Source: CAVZMI01 sp050011775
Lineage (GTDB): Bacteria; Bacteroidota; Ignavibacteria; UBA10030; CAVZMI01
DNA length: 64,000 bases
Reading direction: 5' to 3'
Assembly (NCBI GenBank): GCA_050011775.1
Contig: JBEKIL010000015.1
Span: 18,021 to 82,020 of the forward strand
A program made the translations under genes and the position numbers. Position 1 is the first letter of the stretch. Each line of letters opens with the position of its first letter. The notes below the pieces were generated by a model, which saw only the letters and a list, made by a program, of their open reading frames with translations, did not search any database and was not told the DNA's origin. Below are positions 53,793 to 62,196 of this stretch, in pieces.

Positions 53793-54221
53793 TCATGGCA
53801 ACTGATCGACCAACCATTTTGCCTTACGAATCTTCACAAGGATTATCGGGGATGGCCCGGACGGGTAAACCGTGGGATAACCTGTGTATGATTCGTACAT
53901 TTTTACTTCGAAGGATATTCGGCCATCAGCAAGTTTTTTCCCAGAATAGATTTTAAAAGCTTCGTGATGGGGATTTGATATTCCGGAAATATAATCACGC
54001 AAGTCTTCTTCAGACTGCTTATGCTTCAGACTATCAGAGATCAAAGCAAGACCATCGTCTTGTCTTCTCTATTGCCAAGCAGTGAGAAATTGATCAGCTA
54101 CGGATAATGCCTCAACGTATTCAATATTTATCCGATCCTTCTTACCCGTCTTGGTCTGAGGAAAGGCAGGTAAAGAAAAAATTACAACGCATACGATTGT
54201 AATTATTGATTTCCCAAGCAT
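53793..54221 (-). pseudogene. NTF2-like secreted protein broken by an in-frame amber codon
   Basis: ATG 54221 with GGGGGTG just upstream opens a frame with signal peptide MLGKSIITIVCVVIFSLPAF followed by PQTKTGKK. The mature part runs ALSVADQFLTAWQ, then TAG at 54069-54071, then RRQDDGLALISDSLKHKQSEE and on in the same frame to 53793. Without the TAG it would be a 142-residue exported protein of the NTF2-like type (VADQFLTAWQ.RRQDDGLALISD is the usual first helix-loop). One substitution (for example CAG to TAG) explains the break. The downstream 83 codons could start at a TTG but would lack signal peptide and helix one. attC-like sites flank the gene. Confidence 0.7.
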
Positions 54222-54258
54222 GACACCCCCTTAATATATTGCAAATCACCACAATGGC

Positions 54259-54406
54259 GCATAACGGACGGCGGCACAACGCAACGCCGAGCACCTTCAT
54301 CTAAGATTGAGCGAGGCGTTGAGTGAGTTCTATATTTCAGGCTGTGCGTAAGCAAGTGCATTGACTTACCAAATGAATCGAACGTCGATGCTTGGCGCTG
54401 TTAGGC
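54259..54406 (-). repeat. attC-like site with a consensus GCCTAAC end
   Basis: On the minus strand the site starts GCCTAAC (54400-54406), which fits the integron inverse-core consensus RYYYAAC, and ends GTTATGC (54259-54265). It is 148 bp long, lies after the coiled-coil gene and just before the NTF2-like gene, and contains GCGCCAAGC and GGCGTTGCG arms. Confidence 0.55.
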
Positions 54407-54422
54407 GATGTGAGCACACACA

Positions 54423-55526
54423 TCATTTCTCTTTTGTCTTCTCGCTCTCAGGCAAAGATAGTAGACTCTCACCTTCGAGTCTTCTGAATTGTAGCATCTG
54501 GGAAGCTTTTTGAATCTCGTTATAGTGTTTCGTCAGAGCTTCCAATTCATTGGCTTTCTTGCTATCCACAGCATCTTCTTTGTGCTCTACTAAAGCCATT
54601 CGGACTTCGACGTTGAAGCCCTTGTCTATGCGATTAGCCACCTTGTTTAAGCTAATTCTGATTCCATTTTGGATCTCATTACGTCTACCACTCTCGTTTA
54701 TGACGCAATACTCCTTTTCAAGTTCAACCACAATCTTCTCGATTTCGTCTTTCATTACGTGGTTGCTATGTTCCGTAATGCCGGCAATTGACTTCTCAGG
54801 CAACCCCATGTTCTTGAGTTCCAGTTTTATCTTTCGAATCTGGAGAATCTTCTCGTACGTTTCGACTATCCATGATACTGCCTTGGCAAGACAAGCGGCA
54901 GTCGGAGGGAAGAGACTTAAATAGATAAGTAAATCCGAGAACGAAACTGCCCGAATCTCAAGCGGATGTTTCTTTCCTGTTGTGTATTCCGTAAAAGTCA
55001 ATAGTATGATGTTTATCTCTCTGAGTTCAGCCATAAACTCATCAAGCTTGTCATGAAGGTATCTTCGAGGAATGAGAATACCGACTTCGCAAGCGCCCTG
55101 CTCCAACTCCTCGCAGCCAATACCGAGAGCATTCGATCCCTTCGAAATACCCGAGACAGCATCCTTAAAATCTACGAGAGATTTATTAATGCTCTCGATC
55201 TTCTCCAGTGCTACCGAGAGTGTTATTGTGTTTTCGGCCAGAATACCTACAATCGTATTTTTCAAGTCGTTTCCCAAGGCGATGTCTCCTCGAAGTTCCA
55301 AGACAATCTGTCGCCACGAAGGGCTGTAATGGTTAAATGCGCTTTGTTCGAGGCCTGAATACAAATCTTTGAGACTAGCTGCCAATTGATTCTGGCTACC
55401 TAAGTTTGACTGATTTACAACTTCCCTTAACGAGCTAACAGTTGCCTTAAGCCGATTAAGAAGTTTTGTTTTTTCAAAATCGCCTTCCAACGATTTGCAA
55501 ATGGCGTTTAGTCGTTCGGCATTCAT
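54423..55526 (-). CDS. Coiled-coil protein of unknown function
   Basis: This 367-residue, mostly helical protein has no signal peptide. Heptad-like stretches are at about residues 15-60 and 90-130, with charged helices in the last 150 residues (DEIEKIVVELEKEYCVINES; ELEALTKHYNEIQKASQML). A hydrophobic segment at about residues 200-225 (SFSDLLIYLSLFPPTAACLA) could be one membrane or membrane-contact helix. I recognise no domain. GGAG lies 9 bases before the start and attC-like sites flank the gene. It could be a partner of a phage-defence or signalling system, but nothing in the sequence proves this. Confidence 0.6.
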   Translation of the reverse strand: MNAERLNAICKSLEGDFEKTKLLNRLKATVSSLREVVNQSNLGSQNQLAASLKDLYSGLEQSAFNHYSPSWRQIVLELRGDIALGNDLKNTIVGILAENTITLSVALEKIESINKSLVDFKDAVSGISKGSNALGIGCEELEQGACEVGILIPRRYLHDKLDEFMAELREINIILLTFTEYTTGKKHPLEIRAVSFSDLLIYLSLFPPTAACLAKAVSWIVETYEKILQIRKIKLELKNMGLPEKSIAGITEHSNHVMKDEIEKIVVELEKEYCVINESGRRNEIQNGIRISLNKVANRIDKGFNVEVRMALVEHKEDAVDSKKANELEALTKHYNEIQKASQMLQFRRLEGESLLSLPESEKTKEK

Positions 55527-56055
55527 GCTAGATTCTCCTGTTTTGATGACTCGTCTTGTGCGCTAATATCGCATAACTCGCTTAACAACGCATTTCGTTG
55601 TTATTTACTTTATTTGTCGTCTAGTGAAGTTGAATGTTCTTTTATAGATGCCACTGTATGTTCCAGTGAAAAGTAAATATCATAGCCATCGAATCTCGGT
55701 AGGTACTGTGTCAAGTTTAAAAAATGTGCGTGTAAAAAGCAAGAATTGCGAATGGAGTGCTTAAAATACCAAAAAAGTACTGAGATTAAGCTTACAATAA
55801 ACATTGGCACATTTTTCGGAGGTAGGTCGCTTCGCCCATATATCCGCGATATTTTCCCAACAAAAATATCACAGGAAACACTGCTGGAACCTGATTCCGA
55901 GATGCCGCCGGGCTATAGATCGAAGTAGAAAGATGTATGAGACTTTGTATGGATTAAAAGTATGGAACCGGATTCTTTTCTTGAGAGGATACCAAATTTT
56001 GTGTTACATACTTTCTCGCCTCTGAACACATTTTCACCTGGCGTAACTGTCATTT
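55527..56055. repeat. Gene-free gap with short attC-like site and dispersed repeat copy 1
   Basis: Positions 55571-55606 hold a 36-bp compact site. On the minus strand, AATAACAACG pairs with CGTTGTTA around AAATG, followed by GTTATGC (55571-55577). Positions 55830-55971 hold the first of three copies of a dispersed element beginning CTTCGCCCATATATCCGCG and ending ATGGAACCGG; relatives are at 58674-58788 and 61934-62049. This copy has about 30 extra bases in its middle. No gene is seen. Confidence 0.6.
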
Positions 56056-56604
56056 CTAGTGTACCACAACAGTGAGATCTGCAATTGGCCTGACCATCAA
56101 CGTCCCATCGGCTTTTCGTATCTCTAATTTCGTCGGATTAATCGCGAACGTTGCGTTGCCTGCAGCTTTTCCTTTACACTTTAACTTGATAACCACACCA
56201 CTCCCTGATATGCTCGTGCTACCTCGTAGTCTCGTAATACCGTAACTAATCCGATTGCTGTCAGGTTCAATCTTCGGCGAGAGCGATACCACATTATCAG
56301 ACGGGAAAAAAGGCCCTGCCAGCGCACTAAGGACATCAGATTTATCTGAGGCGTAGTTCATCTCAATAGCCACGCCAAATACTTCAGCGACGTTATATAG
56401 TACCAACTTAACGTCAAATTCTTCGCCGACGGCAACATTTTGTTTGTCACAATAGGTTGTAACGGTGTCGCGTGTAGTGCCGGCGGGATATGTCCAGTCT
56501 TCTTGTTGAGAAGGCGGAGGAGCATTAGTTACGCCTTCATCCTTCTTACAGCCCACAACGAAAAATGTGAGAATCAGAACAATGAGCAGGAAATTGGTTT
56601 TCAT
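56056..56604 (-). CDS. Lipoprotein with cohesin-like domain
   Basis: This 182-residue lipoprotein has signal peptide MKTNFLLIVLILTFFVVGC, the acylated Cys being residue 19. Residues about 55-182 form one beta-sandwich of the cohesin type. VAVGEEFDVKLVLYNVAEVF and GVAIEMNYASDKSDVLSALA are followed by GSGVVIKLKCKGKAAGNATF and NPTKLEIRKADGT, the usual order of cohesin strands. Cohesins bind dockerin modules. The gene directly upstream in the same operon (19 bases away) encodes an esterase with two dockerin calcium loops, so the pair is likely to interact. GGAG lies 8 bases before the start. The family call is from motif reading only. Confidence 0.72.
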   Translation of the reverse strand: MKTNFLLIVLILTFFVVGCKKDEGVTNAPPPSQQEDWTYPAGTTRDTVTTYCDKQNVAVGEEFDVKLVLYNVAEVFGVAIEMNYASDKSDVLSALAGPFFPSDNVVSLSPKIEPDSNRISYGITRLRGSTSISGSGVVIKLKCKGKAAGNATFAINPTKLEIRKADGTLMVRPIADLTVVVH

Positions 56605-56623
56605 CGGTGTGTCTCCTTTGGAG

Positions 56624-58423
56624 CTACTTTATGATCAACATTCGTTTTATAGAAGTGAAGCTTCCAGCAGACAGCCGGTAAAAGTACACACCACTCGCTA
56701 CCGTGCTTCCCGTCTCAGTTTTACCGAACCACTCTATTTCGTGAGTACCTGGCGATACATTGCTCAGCGTTTGACTCCATTCCTGTTGACCGAGCAAATT
56801 GATGATTTCTAATCTTACTGTTGCGACTTCTTCAGGAACTGTGAACCGTATTGTGGTAGACGGATTAAATGGATTCGGCCAGTTCTGGTCTAATGCATAA
56901 TCGAATACACCTAAGGATTCGCTTTTTATTATACTCAGAACTTCGTTGCGTACCTCTTTCATGCCATTGCTGAGTGGTTGCTGTCGATCTATCTCGCTGA
57001 GCAATTCCTTACATACTTCGATTCGGTTGATATTGAGATTAGCTGACATTGTGTGGGTCAGAAACCAGTTATTGACAATTCCCTGAACATCTTTTGCATT
57101 GATAATTCCGTTGCCATCACAATCTGCATAACAAACTTCTGCGGGAGTCCAATGTTGTGCGAGTGTCTGCGTCAGAATGCCTCCTGCTCTTGATGGACCG
57201 GTGAGACCGAAGTACCTGCCAATGGGTAAGATATCTCGTGCATCTACGATACCGTCGTTGTTTGCATCACCCGGATAAATGGTATACGATGATGGCGGGC
57301 CAAAATCAAAAGCTTTTGATAAGGATGGTAGCATGTACTGTTCTATGCGTTCGCCTAATTTGTCGCTATGGCCTCCTGCAAAACTCACCAACATATGTGG
57401 TATTTTTGCTTGCGTGAGAAGAGATGAAAAGTACACACACCCCTGTGGAATCCAGACATAATAATCACTCGTGCCGTAATCAACCGTGATTGCTGAAAGT
57501 TTAAGAAAATTCTCCTTGTATGTTTCTATCTTTTTGCTCCATCCTCCAAAACCATTTTCATAATTCTGTAAAATGGTAGAATAGACCAATACACTATTTC
57601 CCGATTTGTAATATGGGTAATTGGTATATGGAACTGGATTATTCGGATTGGGGGAGAATGCCGCTCCGTACGCATAGGCAAATGGCGTATCATCATCGGA
57701 GGCAGAATAGCATTGTGCGATATAGGTCTTAAACACAGGTAGTGCATTCGTCGGCTGCATTGCAGCGTATTCTGCTTCTTTAGTAAGGAATTGGTTAATA
57801 AAGGATTGGCTTTTGAAGAGTTGGCAGTTGCTCAGGCCGTTTTGATCAAAGAGACCGGGACTTAAAGCATAAACGGATCCAAAAATATCCGGATGGTGCA
57901 TTGCAAGATGTAATGCTCCAAAGCCTCCCATGGAATGCCCTGCGATACCTCTGTATTTTGCAACGGCAAGCGTTCGATAATTATTATCAACATAACTCAC
58001 TACATCATTGACTATGAAATCCTCCCAATTCCCGCTAACAGAAGAGTTGACATAAAACGCCCCTCCTATAAAGGTCCCCGCTCGAACTACTACAACAATC
58101 ATTTCAGATATAGTTCCTGCTTGAATGAGTTGATCCATTGTGTTTTGCAGTATAAAACCTTGAAAAGAACCATTGATGAAGTCTGTGACAGAAGTGGAAA
58201 ATCCCGTCAGGAAGTATATTACCGGATATGTTTTAGTGGATGAATTATATGATGGCGGCAAGTAGATCACAATTTTTTGTTTTGTAGGCGCGTCCAGGAT
58301 GTTGTTGGTAATTGAAGGCGCTGGAATGGTTGGCTGAATCAATTGTCCATTAGTTTGTGCTCTGAGCTGACAAACAAGAGTAAAATTGGATAGGAACAGC
58401 ATAGTGATTATTAAGATTCTCAT
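56624..58423 (-). CDS. Esterase with dockerin repeats and type IX sorting domain
   Basis: This 599-residue secreted protein has a signal peptide (about 1-22) and an alpha/beta-hydrolase esterase of the S-formylglutathione hydrolase/Fes type (about 45-370) with nucleophile GHSMGG (Ser164) and catalytic His in GGHSD (His352). A dockerin-like pair of EF-hand loops follows: DANNDGIVDARD (385-396) and DCDGNGIINAKD (434-445). The C-terminal type IX sorting domain (about 515-599) has NWPNPFNPSTTIRF, LEIINLLGQ and VASGVYFYRLSAG. Both calcium loops keep D1, N/D3, D/N5, G6 and D12. The likely substrate is an ester on plant or microbial polysaccharide. CAAAGGGG lies before the start. The cohesin-like lipoprotein gene follows directly. 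Confidence 0.8.
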   Translation of the reverse strand: MRILIITMLFLSNFTLVCQLRAQTNGQLIQPTIPAPSITNNILDAPTKQKIVIYLPPSYNSSTKTYPVIYFLTGFSTSVTDFINGSFQGFILQNTMDQLIQAGTISEMIVVVVRAGTFIGGAFYVNSSVSGNWEDFIVNDVVSYVDNNYRTLAVAKYRGIAGHSMGGFGALHLAMHHPDIFGSVYALSPGLFDQNGLSNCQLFKSQSFINQFLTKEAEYAAMQPTNALPVFKTYIAQCYSASDDDTPFAYAYGAAFSPNPNNPVPYTNYPYYKSGNSVLVYSTILQNYENGFGGWSKKIETYKENFLKLSAITVDYGTSDYYVWIPQGCVYFSSLLTQAKIPHMLVSFAGGHSDKLGERIEQYMLPSLSKAFDFGPPSSYTIYPGDANNDGIVDARDILPIGRYFGLTGPSRAGGILTQTLAQHWTPAEVCYADCDGNGIINAKDVQGIVNNWFLTHTMSANLNINRIEVCKELLSEIDRQQPLSNGMKEVRNEVLSIIKSESLGVFDYALDQNWPNPFNPSTTIRFTVPEEVATVRLEIINLLGQQEWSQTLSNVSPGTHEIEWFGKTETGSTVASGVYFYRLSAGSFTSIKRMLIIK

Positions 58424-58876
58424 TTTTAGATTCCCCTTTGTGACTGATTATCCAAATGCTGCATAACGTCCCGAAAAATAACGCCCGCCTGCCACAATGG
58501 CCTTTTATTGGCGGGCAGGCAATCTTGTGACGGTTGTGTGCAAATGACTAATTTATATTCATCTCCGCTGAATCTCTATATATAACTCAATATAACGCTG
58601 GTTGTCGGATGTATTTCGGAGATACATGCGTATGGTACGAAATCAGAGACTAACAATCAAGGCAGCTCTAACTCTTCGCCCATATATCCGCTTTTTCCCC
58701 CAATAAAAAATGTTCGATGCCGCCCGGGCTATAGATCGAAGTAGAAAGATGTATGAGACTTGATGTATGAATTAAAGTGATGGAACCAATGCAGCATGCA
58801 AGAATCGTGACAAGTGTATTTACTATATTGTTCGTGTTAGCTGGTGTATTTTATTTTGTTTTAGATCCAGGTTATT
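58424..58876. repeat. Gene-free gap with attC-like site and dispersed repeat copy 2
   Basis: Positions 58461-58539 hold a 79-bp site. On the minus strand it starts ACACAAC and ends GTTATGC, with arms TGCCCGCC and GGCGGGCG that form a G+C-rich stem. Positions 58674-58788 hold the second copy of the dispersed element, from CTTCGCCCATATATCCGC to GTGATGGAACC, here with the form GATGCCGCCCGGGCTATAG. No gene is seen. Confidence 0.6.
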
Positions 58877-59410
58877 TTATTTTTTATTGTATACCATTGT
58901 GATTGTTCTTTCTCCGGTCGCCTGATTTTTAGAATACGATTCAATTGTCAAAGTACGTCCATCGTTAGATAGTTTGTAAGAATCAGCGACAAGGTAATCA
59001 TCTGAAATCCCTTTAGAAACGGTCGTCATTATAGTTGTTACCGTAAGTATCTTTTTGCCTTCTGACCATTTTAAAGTATTTTTTGTCGTTCCAAAATCTC
59101 CCTTCACAATTTTCTCTTTTCCATCAAAGTTGAATGTGTCAACATTTTTAATATCTTCGCCACCCTCGCGAATCAGGGTTTCTGCAAATATTATCGAGGT
59201 AGAATTCTGAGTAATTTCAAGGATTCTATCGCCATCCAGAAATAATCCTCCTTGTCCAGGATTACTTCTAGACTTATCAAATGCCCATTTTCCTGAGAAA
59301 TTTGTCGGAGACTGAGCAGATAAAGAGGATGAAATAAGAATAAATGAAAAAATCAGAAAAGATTTAAAAATTAATTTGCTCTTCAGTCCGAAAAACCCGT
59401 TGTGTGCCAT
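58877..59410 (-). CDS. Secreted lipocalin-like protein of unknown function
   Basis: This 177-residue protein has an N-terminal region of about 32 residues with a hydrophobic core (KSFLIFSFILISSSLSAQ). The mature part starts SPTNFSGKWAFDKSRSNPGQG, a form common in small beta-barrel proteins that begin 'sGkW.ldk.rS'. It continues with alternating strands (FNFDGKEKIVKGDFG; RTLTIESYSKNQATGERTIT). A lipocalin-like fold is possible; no ligand is known. The start ATG 59410 has no good ribosome-binding site. Confidence 0.6.
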   Translation of the reverse strand: MAHNGFFGLKSKLIFKSFLIFSFILISSSLSAQSPTNFSGKWAFDKSRSNPGQGGLFLDGDRILEITQNSTSIIFAETLIREGGEDIKNVDTFNFDGKEKIVKGDFGTTKNTLKWSEGKKILTVTTIMTTVSKGISDDYLVADSYKLSNDGRTLTIESYSKNQATGERTITMVYNKK

Positions 59411-59622
59411 GGTTAAGAAGGATTAATTGTTATGAAAAATTGAGTATTGTCTCTATGGTAGCAATTCACAGGGGCTTTGAGTCAGGTGGTAAGATATTGT
59501 TTCATATACCAGCTAATCTCTGGTGATCTGCTCCCGTCTTATGTACCAATGATAAGTTAGTATTTTGTCATTATCAAGGATTGACCACCGGACTGTGTCG
59601 TTTTATGCCCATTGCCGCCTCA

Positions 59623-59724
59623 TTTGATCCATAATATACTCTGGATCACTTTGGGCAGGTCATTCCGATTTGATCTGAATATATACAGCCCTTTCAACGT
59701 AGTAAAACAAGTTTCTTTGTCTCA
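59623..59724. repeat. 102-bp repeat crossing a stop codon, copy X
   Basis: This segment covers the last ten codons of the 59694-61505 gene and about 70 bases after its stop. It matches 62095-62196 closely; 57 bases in a row (from CTTTGGGCAGGTCATT through GTAGTAA) are identical. The match goes well past the stop codon into non-coding sequence. Confidence 0.8.
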
Positions 59725-61505
59725 ACAAAACCACCAGCCTCTAGTCGATAATAATACACACCACTTGCAAAACCTGATGCATTCCATTCTGTTGAATGCA
59801 CACCGGCACTCATTTGCTGCGAGACAAGCTGAGCGACTTCTTGTCCAAGAGTGTTACAAATTTTTAACGTTACATATGCCGCATTTGGGAGTGAGTATTG
59901 TATCGTTGTGCTTGGATTAAAGGGATTCGGATAATTTTGTTTTAAAGCGAATTGTTTTGGTATGACGCCGGCATTGGTTTCCTTTATGCCATTTGTCTTA
60001 ACTGTATCAATTTGAAATTCGTAGAGTGAATATCCCCATGGAGTTCCTCGGTGTGTGCCATACATTCGGACAAATCGCGCGCTGATCGGCGTAAATGAAA
60101 TTGAATCTTTTCCTCCATCTCCTGTTGTAGTAGAATACACATCCTCCCAATTTATTAAATCAGCAGAGACCTGGATTTTATATGCTTGCCCATACGCATT
60201 CTCCCAATAAAGATTAACCCCTTTTATGGAGGTAGTATTGCCCAAATCGATACAGAGCCATTGCGGATCAAAATATAGACTCGACCAACGTGTACTCATT
60301 TTACCATCAACAGCATTTTGAGCAGAATAACTTCCGCCTTCATCAATTTGATTGGATGAAGAATACGCAATCTTATTATGAGCAACATTAGGTGGGAGCA
60401 CGTGAATTGCAACAATTGGTATTGGACTCATTACGTTTTCCAAACCATCCAAAGCTTTTATTGTTATCTTGTAATCACCGGAATCAACGCTTGTCCATGT
60501 AAATTTGTAGGGAGCAGAATTAGCTTCACCAATTTTAGTTTCATTTTGATAAAACTCCACTTTGGAGACACTTCCAGAAACAACAGCAATATCTGCATTT
60601 ATCTGAATATTAGTTGGACCTTGAAAGATGTCTCCATTAGCAGGTGAATCGATTCTTGCGATTGCAGAGAACGGAGAGGAAGAAGTAATAGTATGGAGTT
60701 GAAAGAAATCCCACATGGCATCAGTGGCAGAAATACCGTTTCCAGCAGTCATCCATGTGTGTCCTGCCGAAAAGGGTGTATACGAAATGATCTCAGCTTG
60801 ATTCCCTTGAGATTCCCATTTCTCACCAATAATATTCTGTTGGATTAAGATCGTATCCGGTTTAGTCTTACAACCATTTATATATATCCAATAATCTAAT
60901 GGTGTAAGGTTCATATCATAAAAATATTGAGAACTATAATAAGGATCATTCTTAGAGAAAAATTGAATGATTGGAACAGGTCTGGAGGGGAAAAGATTCG
61001 AAGAGTTGTAATCAGGAACCGGAGCAACAGGAGCGACCGCTGCAATCCGATAGGATAAAGCCTGAGCTAATCGATAACACATGCCTCCACCGTTAGAAAA
61101 ACCTGCAACATAAACACGGGCGGTATCAATTTTATAGGACTTGAATAAAGAATCCAGCATATCTGAAATAAATCCTACATCATCCAGGCCGGTCGTATCT
61201 TCGTTCCAACCATAACTATCAAATGATGGTATATACGCAATTCCTTTAGGATATACAACAATGAATCCTGAAGAATCAGATTTAATACTCAAGCCAGATA
61301 TACTTTCAATACTCGTGGGTGTGCCACCCGCACCATGTAAAGCTACTATCAAAGGTACAGGGGCTGAACCATCATAAGATTTTGGTACATGAACTACATA
61401 TTCTCTTTGCACACTATCGTGCGTTAGTGTAAACGTCTGGGAAAAAGCCCCATTGGAAAATAAAATCGTCCCCCAAAAACCAATAAGACACCATCGATAA
61501 ATCAT
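59694..61505 (-). CDS. Multi-domain secreted esterase with discoidin and type IX sorting domains
   Basis: This 603-residue protein has a signal peptide (ending NGAFSQ). The LpqC/feruloyl-esterase-like (CE1-type) domain (about 22-280) has VALHGAGGTPTS, VAGFSNGGGMCYRLA (nucleophile Ser) and FSAGHTWMTAG (His). A bacterial Ig-like domain follows (IDSPANGDIFQGPTNIQINA ... YKITIKALDG), then an F5/8 type C (discoidin) domain (AVDGKMSTRWSS; IDLGNTTSIKGVNLYW; ARFVRMYG) and the type IX sorting domain (NYPNPFNPSTTIQYSLP to the C-terminus). It probably removes acyl or feruloyl groups from polysaccharides, held to glycans by the discoidin part. ATG 61505 has AAGGAGGG 6 bases before it; 61529 is an unsupported upstream option. 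Confidence 0.85.
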   Translation of the reverse strand: MIYRWCLIGFWGTILFSNGAFSQTFTLTHDSVQREYVVHVPKSYDGSAPVPLIVALHGAGGTPTSIESISGLSIKSDSSGFIVVYPKGIAYIPSFDSYGWNEDTTGLDDVGFISDMLDSLFKSYKIDTARVYVAGFSNGGGMCYRLAQALSYRIAAVAPVAPVPDYNSSNLFPSRPVPIIQFFSKNDPYYSSQYFYDMNLTPLDYWIYINGCKTKPDTILIQQNIIGEKWESQGNQAEIISYTPFSAGHTWMTAGNGISATDAMWDFFQLHTITSSSPFSAIARIDSPANGDIFQGPTNIQINADIAVVSGSVSKVEFYQNETKIGEANSAPYKFTWTSVDSGDYKITIKALDGLENVMSPIPIVAIHVLPPNVAHNKIAYSSSNQIDEGGSYSAQNAVDGKMSTRWSSLYFDPQWLCIDLGNTTSIKGVNLYWENAYGQAYKIQVSADLINWEDVYSTTTGDGGKDSISFTPISARFVRMYGTHRGTPWGYSLYEFQIDTVKTNGIKETNAGVIPKQFALKQNYPNPFNPSTTIQYSLPNAAYVTLKICNTLGQEVAQLVSQQMSAGVHSTEWNASGFASGVYYYRLEAGGFVETKKLVLLR

Positions 61506-62165
61506 TTTTCCCTCCTTTTTTATAACCATTTATTCACTAGACAGATATTTCCGTCTCTATTTACAATGACGCTATACGATGAAGTAGTTCCACTTTGTGG
61601 CATAGCATTATTCTCGTTTTTATGGGAATCTCATGTAGTAAATCGCAGGGTAGATATTGATTTTTCATTTCACCGCCTTTCACCCATACCGAGTGGGGAA
61701 TATGGGTCGTGAAAAGCTTTGAAAACCGGAAGTGGAAACTATCAGACTTTCGGTAGTGTGTAAGCTAAATACAGTAAGCTACCAGGTGCATGATTGTACA
61801 GAATTGAAAGGTAAAAAGCAAGAAAGTATGTTTGAAATTGAGATATATGACCATATTCGATTGCTCTGAAGAACTCATCTATTACATTCAAAATAACTTG
61901 GCCTATCTACACTTTTATCATGCATCCATGAACCTTCGCCCATATATCCGCGATATTTCCCAACAAAAAATGTTCGATGCCATTCGTGCTATAAACCTAA
62001 GTAGAAAGATGTTAGGATCTCCGGGTATGGGCTTAAGTGATGGAACCGGTTTGCGCTGCCCAGCAGGCTACACTCATCGGCGTGAGCAGCCTCCTTTGGT
62101 CCATTAAATACTTTGGATCGCTTTGGGCAGGTCATTCCGATTTGATCTGAATATATACAGCCCTT
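61506..62165. repeat. Gene-free gap with dispersed repeat copy 3
   Basis: Positions 61934-62049 hold the third copy of the dispersed element (CTTCGCCCATATATCCGCG ... GTGATGGAACCGG). It can be translated on the plus strand as LRPYIRDISQQKMFDAIRAI, but the frame is not shared by all copies and has no start signal. The last 70 bases belong to the 102-bp repeat. Otherwise nothing gene-like is seen. Confidence 0.55.
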
Positions 62166-62196
62166 TCAACGTAGTAATACAAGTTTCTTTGTTTCA
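62095..62196. repeat. 102-bp repeat crossing a stop codon, copy Y
   Basis: This is the partner of the copy at 59623-59724. It covers the last ten codons of the 62166-63065 gene (ETKKLVLLR plus stop) and the following non-coding sequence. Confidence 0.8.

Noticed and set aside
61832..62107. 91-codon plus-strand frame with NLRPYIRDISQQKMFDAIRA
   Set aside because: It covers a dispersed repeat whose other copies do not keep the same frame, and there is no ribosome-binding site.
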